A stretch of DNA of 64,000 nucleotides from Flagellimonas olearia (GCF_009184425.1 NZ_WELG01000002.1:558001-622000); one strand, 5' to 3'; positions 44,938 through 54,970 are shown, numbered from the stretch's first letter. The notes: generated from the sequence alone by a model not told the origin. Made by a program: numbers and translations.

Positions 44938-46340
44938 GTTTTATTCACGAAGATTTTCTGTTACAGACCCCATATGCCCAAGAGCTGTACCACAGCTATG
45001 CCAAAAACATGCCCATTATTGATTATCACAACCATTTGACTCCAGAGCTTTTGGCCAATGATGGGCACTATCCAAATATTGCCCGGGCCTGGTTGGACGG
45101 TGATCATTACAAATGGAGGGCCATGCGTGCCTTGGGAATCGAGGAGAAATACATCACCGGTAATGCATCCGATCAAGACAAGTTTTTAAAATGGGCCGAA
45201 GCCGTACCCTATTTGGTGCGGAACCCCCTCTACCATTGGACCCACTTGGAGTTGCAACGCTTTTTTGGAATCACGGATTTACTGTCCAAGGACAACGCCC
45301 TTGAAATCTATCAAACCACTTCTGCCAAGCTACAAGAGAAGTCGTGTTCAGCTTTGGGAATGCTACAACAAATGAATGTTGAGGTGGTCTGTACCACCGA
45401 TGACCCCATAGATGATTTGCGATTTCACCAAAAATCCAGAAAAGCGGGCCATAACCCAAAAATGTTGCCAGCTTTTCGTCCAGATAAGGCTTACGCCATT
45501 GAGAACCTTACCGCGTATAAAAGCTATTTGGAGCAACTGTCCGATGCTTCCGGCATTACCATATCTTCTTATTCCGATGTGCTGGAGGCCCTAAAAAATC
45601 GGATTGTGCATTTCCATGAAAACGGGTGCCGATTGGCGGACCATGGCTTGGAACAGTTGTATTTTTTTGAGGAAGGAACCTATGATATTGAAGCCGTTTT
45701 CAAAAAAATAGGGTCGGGGCAACACTTGGAGCTAGGAGAAATCCATTATTATAAGTTTCAAACCTTGGTTTTTCTGTGTAGGGAATACCACTCCCTAGGC
45801 TGGGCACAACAGTTTCATTTGGGCCCTTTGCGCAATGTCAACCAAAGCATGCTGGACAAATTGGGTCCGGACACGGGCTTTGATTCCATTGGCGATAAGG
45901 AACAAGCGTATCCCCTAGGTAAGTTTTTGAACCTTTTGGAGAGCACAGATCAACTGGCAAAGACTATTTTATATAACTTGAATCCATCACAGAATGAGGT
46001 TTTTGCTACCATGGCCGGAAACTTCAACAGGGGTGGAATCAAGGGAAAGATTCAGTACGGTTCGGGTTGGTGGTATTTGGACCAATTGGATGGGATGGAA
46101 AAACAAATCAACACCCTATCCAATTTAGGGGTCCTCAGTACCTTTATAGGTATGCTCACCGATTCGCGAAGCTTGCTGTCCTTCCCAAGACATGAATATT
46201 TTAGGCGGTTGCTCTGCAATATTTTGGGGAATGACATCCAAAAAGGATTATTGCCTGCAGACCTACCACATTTAGGTAGTATTGTGCAGGATATCTGCTA
46301 CAACAACGCCAAGGACTATTTCAACTTTGATGCCATATGA
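44934..46340 (+). CDS. uxaC: Uronate isomerase
   Basis: 468 residues, the normal size. It isomerises D-glucuronate to D-fructuronate (or galacturonate to tagaturonate), the first intracellular step. The amidohydrolase-like metal site is seen in [37 protein letters not shown] and [12 protein letters not shown] are also typical. The start overlaps the uxuA stop by four bases, so translation is coupled. With the SDR oxidoreductase and uxuA it completes glucuronate to 2-keto-3-deoxygluconate. The absence of a tagaturonate branch favours glucuronate over galacturonate as substrate. Confidence 0.95.
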   Translation: MSFIHEDFLLQTPYAQELYHSYAKNMPIIDYHNHLTPELLANDGHYPNIARAWLDGDHYKWRAMRALGIEEKYITGNASDQDKFLKWAEAVPYLVRNPLYHWTHLELQRFFGITDLLSKDNALEIYQTTSAKLQEKSCSALGMLQQMNVEVVCTTDDPIDDLRFHQKSRKAGHNPKMLPAFRPDKAYAIENLTAYKSYLEQLSDASGITISSYSDVLEALKNRIVHFHENGCRLADHGLEQLYFFEEGTYDIEAVFKKIGSGQHLELGEIHYYKFQTLVFLCREYHSLGWAQQFHLGPLRNVNQSMLDKLGPDTGFDSIGDKEQAYPLGKFLNLLESTDQLAKTILYNLNPSQNEVFATMAGNFNRGGIKGKIQYGSGWWYLDQLDGMEKQINTLSNLGVLSTFIGMLTDSRSLLSFPRHEYFRRLLCNILGNDIQKGLLPADLPHLGSIVQDICYNNAKDYFNFDAI

Positions 46341-46356
46341 AAGGATTGAAAAAATA

Positions 46357-47337
46357 ATGAGATCGTACACTTCCATAGTGCTTTGGGCTGGCCTTGTACT
46401 GTTTCTGATAGGGTGTCAGGCAGAAAATGGGGTCAAGACCATAAAGCTGGCCCATGGCTTGGATGTCAATCATTCCGTTCACAAAGCCTTGGTAAAGATG
46501 GGAGAGGACCTTGAAGAGATTTCCAAGGGCAAAATGACGGTTGAAATCTATCCTAACCAGCAATTGGGCACCGAACGTCAAATTGTTGAATTATTGCAGA
46601 TTGGAAGTTTGGATATGACCAAGGTCTCTGCCGCCACACTAGAAAATTTTGCGCCAAAGACCCGGGTTTTGGGACTTCCCTACCTATTTAGGAGCAGGGA
46701 ACATTCTTTTAAAGTGTTTGATGGCCCTATTGGCGAGGAATTACTGAACGATGGTAAAAAATACTGGCTAAAAGGACTTGGCTTTTACGATGCGGGCAGC
46801 CGCAGTTTCTACACCAAGGAAAAAGCAATTGAAAGCCCCGGTGACCTAAAAGGGCAAAAAATCAGGGTAATGCCCAGTGTCACCGCCATGGAGATGGTTC
46901 GCGGGTTTGGGGGTTCGCCCACACCCATTTCTTGGGGGGAACTGTACACCTCCTTGCAACAGGGCGTTGTGGACGGAGCGGAAAACAATCCGCCCAGTTT
47001 CTACCTCTCCAAACACTACGAAATATGCAAATACTATTCCCTCAACGAACACACCTTTTCCCCGGATATCATTTTGGTGGCCACCCATTTCTGGGACAAG
47101 CTTTCAGAACAGGAACAAAACTGGCTGCAACAGGCTGTGGATGCATCCGTAGTATATCAAAGAGAGTTGTGGGCAAAAGCCGAGGCTGAAGCGCTGGATG
47201 CTGTTCAAAAGGCAGGGGTAAAAATCATTAAACCAGACAAGTCCCTTTTTTCAAAAGAGACGGAAAGGGTGTATGAAAAATATAAGGCAGACGAGACGCT
47301 GTCTAAATTGATACAACAAATAAAAGCCGTTGAATGA
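46357..47337 (+). CDS. dctP: TRAP transporter substrate-binding protein DctP, lipoprotein form
   Basis: 326 residues from the ATG at 46357, which begins a lipoprotein signal (MRSYTSIVLWAGLVLFLIGC). The frame is open upstream inside uxaC but without a signal. The mature protein has the family plan: IKLAHGLDVNHSVHKAL, GQKIRVMPS with the arginine that binds the substrate carboxylate, and SWGELYTSLQQGVVDGAENNPPSFY. It captures a carboxylate, presumably glucuronate or a related uronate, in the periplasm while tethered to a membrane. It follows uxaC by 16 bases and precedes the two membrane subunits. Confidence 0.92.
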   Translation: MRSYTSIVLWAGLVLFLIGCQAENGVKTIKLAHGLDVNHSVHKALVKMGEDLEEISKGKMTVEIYPNQQLGTERQIVELLQIGSLDMTKVSAATLENFAPKTRVLGLPYLFRSREHSFKVFDGPIGEELLNDGKKYWLKGLGFYDAGSRSFYTKEKAIESPGDLKGQKIRVMPSVTAMEMVRGFGGSPTPISWGELYTSLQQGVVDGAENNPPSFYLSKHYEICKYYSLNEHTFSPDIILVATHFWDKLSEQEQNWLQQAVDASVVYQRELWAKAEAEALDAVQKAGVKIIKPDKSLFSKETERVYEKYKADETLSKLIQQIKAVE

Positions 47338-47338
47338 T

Positions 47339-47803
47339 ATGGGGGCCAAAAAGACCATAGATAGCGTATTGGGCGGTGCATTGATCATCATCATGTCTGC
47401 CATGGTCCTCAATGTCCTTTGGCAAGTTTTTACGCGTTTTGTAATGGGAACGCCAAGCTCGTTTACGGATGAATTGGCCCGATACCTCATGATCTGGGCA
47501 GGCATATTGGGAGCGGCCTATGTGGCTGGGAAAGATATGCACGTAGCCATCGATGTACTGCCCCAAAAGTTCAACAAATCCACCCAGAAGAGACTGTCGA
47601 CAACAGTTAAGGTTGCGGTAATTCTTTTTGCGTTATCGGTCATGGTGATTGGAGGTATCCGTTTGGTGTACATCACTTTTGTATTGGAACAGTTGTCGCC
47701 CGCCCTTCAAATACCCTTGGCCTATGTGTATTTGGTCATCCCCATAAGTGGCCTGCTCATCGTCTACTATAAAATTACGGACATTATAAATCAAAGCGAA
47801 TAA
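47339..47803 (+). CDS. dctQ: TRAP transporter small membrane subunit DctQ
   Basis: 154 residues from the ATG at 47339, one base after the dctP stop; a TTG three codons earlier is less plausible. Four membrane helices are visible, with the family motif ARYLMIWAGILGAAYVAGKDMHVAIDVL in the middle. DctQ pairs with the large subunit DctM and is needed for Na+-driven uptake. Its stop shares one base with the dctM start (TAATG), indicating tightly coupled synthesis of the two subunits. Confidence 0.92.
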   Translation: MGAKKTIDSVLGGALIIIMSAMVLNVLWQVFTRFVMGTPSSFTDELARYLMIWAGILGAAYVAGKDMHVAIDVLPQKFNKSTQKRLSTTVKVAVILFALSVMVIGGIRLVYITFVLEQLSPALQIPLAYVYLVIPISGLLIVYYKITDIINQSE

Positions 47804-49107
47804 TGGAATATCTGCCCATATTGGTGTTGTTGATAAGCTTTATTGGTCTGTTGGCCATAGGCGTTCCCGTGGCTTGGAGCATTTCCATTTCCGCTTTATT
47901 GACCATGTTGGTCAGCATTCCTTTTTTACCGGCAACCACCACCTTGGCCCAACGTATGGGCGTGGGCTTGGATAGTTTTGCGCTTTTGGCCATTCCCTTC
48001 TTTATCCTTGCCGGAAACTTAATGAACAAAGGGGGTATGGCCCATCGTTTGATTGCTTTTGCCAAGACCTTGGTTGGTGCGCTTCCCGGCGGACTTGCCT
48101 TGATCAACATAACCGCCGCCATGCTTATGGGGGCCATAGCGGGTTCAGCCATGGCATCAGCCTCTGCTATGGGCAGTATTTTGGGTCCTGAGATGGAAAA
48201 AGAGGGCTATTCCAAAGAATTTGGAGCCGCAGTGAACATCACTTCGGCAACCACGGGCCTGATTATTCCGCCGAGCAATATCCTGATTGTGTATTCACTT
48301 GCCAGTGGAGGTGTTTCCATTGCCGCCTTGTTTTTGGCCGGCTATATCCCCGGTATTCTTGCCGGAGTGTTCTTGATGATCGTAGCGGTCATCTGGGCCA
48401 AAAGAAAAGGATACACCGGACACGCCAAAAAAGGTGATTCTGGCATTCTTGCCATCGTAAAGACCTTTGTGGATGCTTTACCAAGTCTATTGTTATTGGT
48501 CATCGTTATCGGAGGTATTGTGGCAGGCATATTCACCGCTACGGAAGCGTCGGCCATTGCGGTGCTATACTCGTTGATCCTAGGGTTTGTTTACAAGGAA
48601 ATCTCCTTTAAAAACCTACCCAATATTTTATTGGATTCATCCGTGACCACGGCTATGGTGTTGTTGTTGATAGCGGCTTCCATTGGCATGTCATGGGCCA
48701 TTTCTTATGAAAATATCCCTCAGGCCACCAGTGATGTGCTCTTGGGAATCAGTGACAATGTGGTCGTAGTCCTGCTGATCATCAATGCCATTTTATTGTT
48801 TGTGGGCATCTTTATGGACATTACCCCGGCCGTCCTCATTTTCACCCCTATCTTCTTGCCTGTTGTCACCGAATTGGGCATCGATCCCATCCATTTTGGT
48901 ATCATCATGATATTCAATCTATGTATTGGTCTCTGCACGCCTCCCGTAGGTTCCGTCCTCTTTGTGGGCGTAGGCGTGGCCAAAACCTCAATCCAAAAAG
49001 TCATAAAGCCCCTTTTACCCTTGTTTTTGGCCATGATTGCCGCGCTGTTGTTGATTACCTATGTCTCTCAACTGACCTTGTGGTTGCCTAGCCTATTCGA
49101 TGTATAA
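47803..49107 (+). CDS. dctM: TRAP transporter large membrane subunit DctM
   Basis: 434 residues with about twelve helices. It contains the family signatures ALLAIPFFILAGNLMNKGGMAHRLI, MLMGAIAGSAMASASAMGSI, ITSATTGLIIPPSNILIVYS and FNLCIGLCTPPVGSVLFVGVGVA, the last near the sodium and substrate sites. It is the elevator-type transport subunit. Together with DctP and DctQ it forms a complete Na+-coupled importer placed directly after the uronate catabolism genes, so the imported substrate is most likely a hexuronate. The next gene begins 9 bases after its stop. Confidence 0.94.
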   Translation: MEYLPILVLLISFIGLLAIGVPVAWSISISALLTMLVSIPFLPATTTLAQRMGVGLDSFALLAIPFFILAGNLMNKGGMAHRLIAFAKTLVGALPGGLALINITAAMLMGAIAGSAMASASAMGSILGPEMEKEGYSKEFGAAVNITSATTGLIIPPSNILIVYSLASGGVSIAALFLAGYIPGILAGVFLMIVAVIWAKRKGYTGHAKKGDSGILAIVKTFVDALPSLLLLVIVIGGIVAGIFTATEASAIAVLYSLILGFVYKEISFKNLPNILLDSSVTTAMVLLLIAASIGMSWAISYENIPQATSDVLLGISDNVVVVLLIINAILLFVGIFMDITPAVLIFTPIFLPVVTELGIDPIHFGIIMIFNLCIGLCTPPVGSVLFVGVGVAKTSIQKVIKPLLPLFLAMIAALLLITYVSQLTLWLPSLFDV

Positions 49108-49116
49108 AAAGAAAAA

Positions 49117-50517
49117 ATGAATCATTTAAACTCTAGAAAAGTGAAGAATAACCAAAAAATCCTGAGTAGGATAACCGTACTGCTGACCTTGGCCTTAATG
49201 GCCAGTTGCAACCAAAAACCCAAGGATGATACCCCATGGGTACCCCTGTTTGATGGAGAAAACCTCGAAGGGTGGACCGTAAAGGGAGGAACTGCCGAGT
49301 ATTCGGCGGAAAATGGTGCCGTTGTGGGCACGACCAAACACAACACGCCCAATACATTCCTCACCACGGATGCCTTATATGGTGACTTTATCTTGGAGTT
49401 GGACTATTTGGTAGATTCTACCATGAACTCTGGCATCCAGATACGCAGTAACAGCATTCCAGAGTATCAGAACGGACGGGTCCATGGATATCAAATCGAG
49501 ATTGATCCTTCGGACCGAGCTTGGAGCGCAGGCATCTATGATGAGGGCCGAAGAGGATGGTTAAACCCCCTTACGGAAAACGAGGCTGCACAAAAAGCTT
49601 TCAAACAGAATGAATGGAACCACTATCGTATTGAGGCCATAGGCGATACCCTAAAAACATGGATCAATGGGGTTCCTGCGGCCCATCTTATTGATGATGC
49701 CACCGCCACGGGATTTATCGCCCTTCAGGTGCACAGTATTGGTGAAAACCAAAAAGCGGGCACGGAGATACAATGGAAAAACATCCGGATCGTAACCGAA
49801 AACCCTGAAAAATACGCAACGGAATCGCCCATACCCCCCATCATTACCAAAAATCAACTTATTGCCGAGGACAAGAAGAGCAATTGGGAAATGCTTTGGG
49901 ACGGAGAGACCACGAATGGATGGCGTGGAGCAAAATTGGACCATTTTCCCGAGAAGGGATGGATCATTGAAAATGGGGAATTGACCGTACTTTCCACAGG
50001 GGGAGGTGAATCTGAAGCCGGTGGGGACATTGTCACAGAGAAGCAATATGACAATTTTGAGCTAAAGCTGGAATTCAAGATAACCGAAGGTGCCAATAGC
50101 GGCATCAAATATTATGTAAATACGGATTTAAACAAGGGTGAAGGTTCCTCCATTGGATTGGAATTCCAAATTTTGGACGATATGCGTCACCCCGATGCCA
50201 AACTTGGAAACCATGAAGGTAGCCGAACTCTGGCCTCTCTATATGATCTGATTCAAGCCGACCCCAACAAATATGTAAAACCCATTGGGGAATGGAATAC
50301 CGCACATATCAAATCCAACAACAACCATGTGGAGCACTGGCTCAACGGAATGAAAGTTTTGGAGTATGAGCGCAAAACCGATGCCTATAGAAAATTGGTC
50401 TCCGAAAGCAAATATGTTACTTGGCCCCAATTTGGGGAAGCAGACAAAGGAAATATCTTATTGCAGGACCACGGAGATCGAGTATCGTTCAGAAATATAA
50501 AAATCAGACAACTCTAA
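49117..50517 (+). CDS. Double DUF1080 (3-keto-disaccharide hydrolase family) lipoprotein
   Basis: 466 residues. Lipoprotein signal ending LTLALMASC. Two tandem DUF1080 lectin-like beta-sandwich domains follow: about 40-225 ([27 protein letters not shown]) and about 255-466 ([28 protein letters not shown]). Members have been linked to hydrolysis or elimination of 3-keto-glycosides formed by Gfo/Idh oxidoreductases. Here the protein is anchored in the periplasm or outer membrane, and is followed 10 and then 3 bases later by two exported Gfo/Idh enzymes. This supports a shared oxidative glycoside-cleaving job feeding the TRAP importer. The precise substrate is unknown. Confidence 0.85.
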   Translation: MNHLNSRKVKNNQKILSRITVLLTLALMASCNQKPKDDTPWVPLFDGENLEGWTVKGGTAEYSAENGAVVGTTKHNTPNTFLTTDALYGDFILELDYLVDSTMNSGIQIRSNSIPEYQNGRVHGYQIEIDPSDRAWSAGIYDEGRRGWLNPLTENEAAQKAFKQNEWNHYRIEAIGDTLKTWINGVPAAHLIDDATATGFIALQVHSIGENQKAGTEIQWKNIRIVTENPEKYATESPIPPIITKNQLIAEDKKSNWEMLWDGETTNGWRGAKLDHFPEKGWIIENGELTVLSTGGGESEAGGDIVTEKQYDNFELKLEFKITEGANSGIKYYVNTDLNKGEGSSIGLEFQILDDMRHPDAKLGNHEGSRTLASLYDLIQADPNKYVKPIGEWNTAHIKSNNNHVEHWLNGMKVLEYERKTDAYRKLVSESKYVTWPQFGEADKGNILLQDHGDRVSFRNIKIRQL

Positions 50518-50527
50518 ACATAAGATT

Positions 50528-51859
50528 ATGGGAACGAGAAGAAACTTTATCAAACAGACCACAGCAGGGACAACAGGTTTGGCCTTTGCTGGAATTTTGA
50601 TGCCCAACTCTGGTTTTTCCAGTATTCTAGGGGCCAATGACCGCTTGGGTGTAGCTGTAATCGGAGTACGTAGTAGGGCCAAGGCTCATGTCATTGCCAT
50701 CCACCAAGATGCCAATGCAAGGATCCTGTACAATTGCGATGTAGATGACACCATTATTGAGGAACACAATGCGTGGTGCCAGCAAAACATTGGCTATATC
50801 CCCAAAGTGGAAAAGGATTTTAGAAAAGTATTGGAGGACAAGGATGTGGATGCCGTGTTCATTGCCACCCCGGAACACTGGCATGCCCCTATGGCCATCA
50901 TGGCCCTACAAGCCGGAAAACACGTTTATGTGGAAAAGCCCTGTAGCCATAATCCTTATGAAAATGACCTTTTGGTGAATGCCCAGAAAAAGTACGGGAA
51001 GAAAGTGCAGATGGGTAACCAGCAGCGCTCTGCCAAAACTTCGGCATCAGCAATTACGGATATCCGCAATGGGGTCATCGGGGAAGTCTACAAAGGGGAA
51101 GCCTATTATTCCAACAATAGGGGTTCCATAGGAAAAGGAAACAAAATAAGCGTTCCCAATACGTTAGATTGGGGACTTTGGCAGGGGCCAGCCCCAAAAG
51201 AAGACTATCGGGACAACGTACATCCGTATAATTGGCATTGGTTCAGGACCTGGGGAACGGGTGAAATACACAACAATGGCACCCATGAAATTGATATTTG
51301 CCGCTGGGCCTTGGGAGTGGATCTACCCTCGACCGTAACCTCTTTTGGAGGAAAATATACCTATGATGATGATTGGGAGTTTGTGGATAACCAACAAGTG
51401 ACCTATACCTTTCCCGGAGATAAGTTTATCACCTGGACAGGACACAGTCGAGGCATTATGAAACCGGAACGTCCGGGGAGGGGTGCTACCATTTATGGAA
51501 GCAAAGGAACCATCCAACTCGATAGAAATTTCTATAAGCTGTTCGATTTGGCAGGAAATCCCGTAAAACTTGAGTACGAGCGTTCACAAAGTGCCACCAC
51601 CAATACCCAGGGGATTGGGGGATTGGATGTAGATCATGTGGCCAATTTTTTCAATGCCATCAGAAAAGATGAATCATTAAACTCTGATATCAATGATGCC
51701 AGTGTCTCCACGATGCTTTGCCATTTAGGCAATATGGCACAAGATGCGGGGCATACCTTGGAGGTCGACATCAAAACCGGAAAAGTACTCAATGACAACG
51801 CCATTATGGAGAAAAGCTGGAAACGGGAATATGCAAAAGGATGGGAACCTAAATTGTAA
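50528..51859 (+). CDS. Gfo/Idh/MocA oxidoreductase 1 with Tat signal
   Basis: 443 residues. The N-terminus MGTRRNFIKQTTAGTTGLAFA is a twin-arginine signal, so the enzyme should fold with its cofactor in the cytoplasm and be exported. The NAD(P) domain begins RLGVAVIGVRSRAKAHV and carries the EKP motif (KHVYVEKPCSHNPYE) with the conserved lysine. The C-terminal beta-sheet domain has NWHWFRTWGTGEIHNNGTHEIDICRWALG, with the expected active-site histidine. Such periplasmic members oxidise a sugar hydroxyl, often at C3. It lies 10 bases after the DUF1080 gene and 3 bases before a second family member. Confidence 0.9.
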   Translation: MGTRRNFIKQTTAGTTGLAFAGILMPNSGFSSILGANDRLGVAVIGVRSRAKAHVIAIHQDANARILYNCDVDDTIIEEHNAWCQQNIGYIPKVEKDFRKVLEDKDVDAVFIATPEHWHAPMAIMALQAGKHVYVEKPCSHNPYENDLLVNAQKKYGKKVQMGNQQRSAKTSASAITDIRNGVIGEVYKGEAYYSNNRGSIGKGNKISVPNTLDWGLWQGPAPKEDYRDNVHPYNWHWFRTWGTGEIHNNGTHEIDICRWALGVDLPSTVTSFGGKYTYDDDWEFVDNQQVTYTFPGDKFITWTGHSRGIMKPERPGRGATIYGSKGTIQLDRNFYKLFDLAGNPVKLEYERSQSATTNTQGIGGLDVDHVANFFNAIRKDESLNSDINDASVSTMLCHLGNMAQDAGHTLEVDIKTGKVLNDNAIMEKSWKREYAKGWEPKL

Positions 51860-51862
51860 CCT

Positions 51863-53044
51863 ATGAAACGAAGAGATTTTGTAGCAAAGACCGGAATGGC
51901 CGTAGCGGGAATTTCCGCAATACAAGCGTCTCCCTTATATCCTTCAAAAAATGATGTGGTACGCATTGGTGTTATTGGAACGGGCTCTAGGGGCGGAGGC
52001 CTCATTCCACATATCAACAGTATTCAAGGCCTTGAAGTGGCGGCATGTTGCGATGTTTTGCCCTTTAGACTGGAAAAGGGATTGGCCAAAGTTGAAGGCA
52101 AAGCGACCCCATATTCGGACTATAAGGCCCTTTTGGACAATTCTGCCATTGATGCCGTCTTGATTGCCACTCCCTTGAGTGAACATGCCCATATTGCCAT
52201 TGATGCTCTTGATGCCGGAAAACATGTGTATTGTGAAAAGACCATGGTAAAAGGATATACCGCCATACAAAACGTGGTAAAAAAAGCATCGGAATCAAAA
52301 ACGATTTTCCAAACCGGTCACCAATACCACAGCTCCCGGCTATATACCCATGTGGTGGACTTGATAAAAAACGGGGAAATTGGGAAAATTGCTGCCATTG
52401 AATGCCAATGGAACCGAAATGGCAATTGGCGAAGACCCGTGCCAAGCCCTGAGTACGAAAGAGCCATAAATTGGCGCATGTACCAAGAGTTTTCCGGAGG
52501 GTTATTGGCCGAATTGTGCTCCCATCAACTCGATTTTGCCAACTGGCTACTGGATGCTGAACCCATCAAGGTTATGGGGGACGGGGGTATTGATTATTGG
52601 AAGGATGGTCGAGATATCTTCGACAACGTTCATATGATCTATACCTACCCCAATGGAGTCCGGGCCACGTATACCTGTCTCACCAGCAACTCCAAGGACG
52701 ATTATCTCATCAAAGTAATGGGAGATAATGGCACCATCACCATTGACTACACCAAAGCTTGGTTTTATCCCGAAAAAAAGGAGGAATACAGAGAAGTTGG
52801 GGAGGTTGATGGAGTTTCCGGGGCCACCATCAAATGGGATCAAAGCAAGGGTATTCCCATTGAAGTGGAACATTTGGACCCCAGCAAACAGGCATTGCTC
52901 GACTTTAGAACAAACATTATGGACAACACCATGCCAAAATCCAATGCAATTAGCGGGGCCAAGGCAGCCATATGCGTCCAAATGGGATTGGATGCGTTAC
53001 ACAAACAAGAAATCGTCCCCTGGAATTCAAGTATCCTCCCATAG
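51863..53044 (+). CDS. Gfo/Idh/MocA oxidoreductase 2 with Tat signal
   Basis: 393 residues. Tat signal MKRRDFVAKTGMAVAGISAI, then an NAD(P) domain with RIGVIGTGSRGGGL and the motif KHVYCEKTMVKGY, where the usual EKP proline is threonine. The C-terminal domain contains EFSGGLLAELCSHQLDFANWLLDAEP, with the family histidine. It is clearly paralogous to the preceding gene but shorter and distinct, so the two may act on different positions or one may reduce what the other oxidises. It begins 3 bases after gene 1 and is probably the last gene of the uronate operon. Confidence 0.88.
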   Translation: MKRRDFVAKTGMAVAGISAIQASPLYPSKNDVVRIGVIGTGSRGGGLIPHINSIQGLEVAACCDVLPFRLEKGLAKVEGKATPYSDYKALLDNSAIDAVLIATPLSEHAHIAIDALDAGKHVYCEKTMVKGYTAIQNVVKKASESKTIFQTGHQYHSSRLYTHVVDLIKNGEIGKIAAIECQWNRNGNWRRPVPSPEYERAINWRMYQEFSGGLLAELCSHQLDFANWLLDAEPIKVMGDGGIDYWKDGRDIFDNVHMIYTYPNGVRATYTCLTSNSKDDYLIKVMGDNGTITIDYTKAWFYPEKKEEYREVGEVDGVSGATIKWDQSKGIPIEVEHLDPSKQALLDFRTNIMDNTMPKSNAISGAKAAICVQMGLDALHKQEIVPWNSSILP

Positions 53045-53134
53045 GTTTTAAAAGCCTATGACTTAGAAAAGGTTTTCTATAATCGGGTTGTTCCCAACAA
53101 TCCACAAAAATGCCGGATAGCGTTATAAATTGCG

Positions 53135-53186
53135 TAGGTCATTTATTGACCTAAGCCGGTTATTTCCTTATTTTTAGGTAATAACC
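53135..53186 (+). promoter_or_regulatory. Two adjacent hairpins upstream of the PIG-L gene
   Basis: taggtca / tgaccta (53135-53141, 53147-53153) and ggttatt / aataacc (53158-53164, 53180-53186) are perfect inverted repeats. The first could end the upstream operon weakly, but no T-tract follows. The second sits 11 bases before the ATG at 53198 and may affect translation or bind a regulator. Confidence 0.3.
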
Positions 53187-53197
53187 AAACCAAAATT

Positions 53198-54163
53198 ATG
53201 AAACGAAGATCTTTTCTTAACAGTAGTATGGCCTTGCCCTTTCTTCATGTGGGTCTAGGCGGCAGGACTTTTGTGGATGACGAGACCATGGTCGTTGAAA
53301 AGTCCCAAAAAGGACGCCCCCATGAGGGCAAAGTATTGGCCGCAATTCAACCTCATTCTGATGATGTTCCCATCTTTGCCGGCGGCACCGTGGCAAAGCT
53401 CATCAACGAGGGGTATACGGGCTATCTCATACGAACCACCAATGATGACCATGCAGGTAAGGGAGATACCTTTGGTGAACTTATCGGCAACAATGAACGT
53501 GATAATGAAGCCGTTGCCAAAGCTTTGGGCCTGAAAAAGACGTATGATCTTCATTATCGCAATCACAGAATGGATAATATTAGCCCCGTTGAACTCAGGG
53601 CAAGATTGGTTTTTTTGATCAGAATGCTAAAAATCGATACCATTATCACCTATGACCCTTGGGGCCATTATGAAGAAAACCCGGACCATTATGTCACGGC
53701 CAGGGCTGTTGAGGCCGCCAGATGGATGGCAGGAGGAGGTAGGGATTACCCTGAACACTTGGACGCAGGAATCCAACCGCATTTGGTCAAAGAACTCTAC
53801 TATTTTGCCCGTGGTCCCCAACTCGTAAACCGGATTGTGGATATTTCCGATCATATAGACACCAAGGTCACCGCCAATAGGGTGAACATTACGCAAGGCC
53901 CGGCAGGGGAACATGGTTCAAGGTTAAGGGAGCGCCTTCTCAAGGAGGGAAAGAAGCTGGATATTCTAGGAAATGATGCGGAAACCGCCAACCGAAATTA
54001 TATCAAGCATTTTGTGCTGGATATTGACTCCAAACGATTACGGGGAACTCCTTCAGACAAAGAATTGGGCAGTCAATTTAATTGCGAATATGCCGAAGCT
54101 TTCCATTATCGCGGTCCTGAACATTCAAAATTGGACGACTATATTGAAAAGCATGCCCATTGA
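53198..54163 (+). CDS. PIG-L family deacetylase with Tat-type signal
   Basis: 321 residues. The N-terminus MKRRSFLNSSMALPFLHVGLGG resembles a short Tat signal. The zinc motif PHSDD (in AAIQPHSDDVPIFAGGTVAKL) is a variant of the usual PHPDD, and the third ligand is expected in the later histidine of NPDHYVTARAVEAA. Members remove acetyl groups from N-acetylglucosamine-type sugars; export suggests a periplasmic glycan substrate. It is 153 bases after the uronate operon with hairpins between, so it may be cotranscribed or separate. A terminator follows at 54179-54215. Confidence 0.85.
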   Translation: MKRRSFLNSSMALPFLHVGLGGRTFVDDETMVVEKSQKGRPHEGKVLAAIQPHSDDVPIFAGGTVAKLINEGYTGYLIRTTNDDHAGKGDTFGELIGNNERDNEAVAKALGLKKTYDLHYRNHRMDNISPVELRARLVFLIRMLKIDTIITYDPWGHYEENPDHYVTARAVEAARWMAGGGRDYPEHLDAGIQPHLVKELYYFARGPQLVNRIVDISDHIDTKVTANRVNITQGPAGEHGSRLRERLLKEGKKLDILGNDAETANRNYIKHFVLDIDSKRLRGTPSDKELGSQFNCEYAEAFHYRGPEHSKLDDYIEKHAH

Positions 54164-54178
54164 TCAATATCACCTTTT

Positions 54179-54215
54179 AAACCATGGTCTTTAAGGATGC
54201 TTAAGATCATGGTTT
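54179..54215. terminator. Terminator between the PIG-L gene and the secreted protein gene
   Basis: aaaccatg (54179-54186) pairs with catggttt (54208-54215), and the inner bases continue the pairing imperfectly (cttta / taag). It has A and T tracts on either side and sits between two convergent genes, so it can act in both directions. Confidence 0.65.
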
Positions 54216-54216
54216 A

Positions 54217-54873
54217 CTATTGCATCCCAAAAATACGTATTAAGTCTGCTTCCTTTTTGAATGAGAGTCTTTCCTTTTTTGCCGTCTTTACAATCCCCGG
54301 AGCCAAAATACTCTCCATTGATTTTTTCTTTGAAGGTAATTTTTGAATCCCATCTGTATCGCCATAGTAGAGTTTCTCCGTGATAACAATCTTGTCCTTG
54401 TTTTCAAGATTAAGTAATGTGGCGTCCGAAGCCGCTTGTACTATCTTGGCATCATAATATTTATACAGTCCGTTGGGTCCTGCAACCAATTGTTCCACGA
54501 ATATGGGGTGATTGGAATTTTTCAACTTGGCAGGAACAAAAGTCTTTCCTCCCAACATTACCGATACCCCTTTGGCTGGAATTAGCGCTATGATGCTTTT
54601 TTCCTTGAGGAGCTCTATTTCCTTGGTATAGGCATTGAAGCGCGCCAAAAGTCTCACCTTTTTGTTGATGTTCAAGTCAATGACTGTGGCTTGTTTCCAT
54701 TCTTCAGTCAAGAATTCCGACCCCTCAACCTCACCAGTGGAATTTGTGCTTGCCCTTAAAAATGGGTTGCTTATCGTACCCGTTTGAAGTTCGGCCCCTT
54801 CTTCATAGGTGTTTCCAACCTGAGCGTATCCAAGGTTTATGGCCAATGCAAATAGGAGTGTAGTATATTTCAT
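54217..54873 (-). CDS. Secreted protein of unknown function
   Basis: 218 residues with a Sec signal (MKYTTLLFALAINLGYAQ, cleavage after about 17). The mature part is lysine-rich and predicted alpha/beta with no membrane segment. Recognisable stretches are VIDLNINKKVRLLARFNAYTKEIELL and VEQLVAGPNGLYKYYDAKIV, a pattern I associate only loosely with hypothetical secreted proteins of Flavobacteriaceae. No catalytic motif is evident. It is a single gene, ending at the shared terminator. Confidence 0.7.
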   Translation of the reverse strand: MKYTTLLFALAINLGYAQVGNTYEEGAELQTGTISNPFLRASTNSTGEVEGSEFLTEEWKQATVIDLNINKKVRLLARFNAYTKEIELLKEKSIIALIPAKGVSVMLGGKTFVPAKLKNSNHPIFVEQLVAGPNGLYKYYDAKIVQAASDATLLNLENKDKIVITEKLYYGDTDGIQKLPSKKKSMESILAPGIVKTAKKERLSFKKEADLIRIFGMQ

Positions 54874-54970
54874 AAAGACGTTAAAACCTCAAAAATACCG
54901 AAATTTCATTTGGCGAACCCCAGTGGTTGATTCATGGTAAAGACAATTCCAGAAAACCTTTTTAAAAAGA

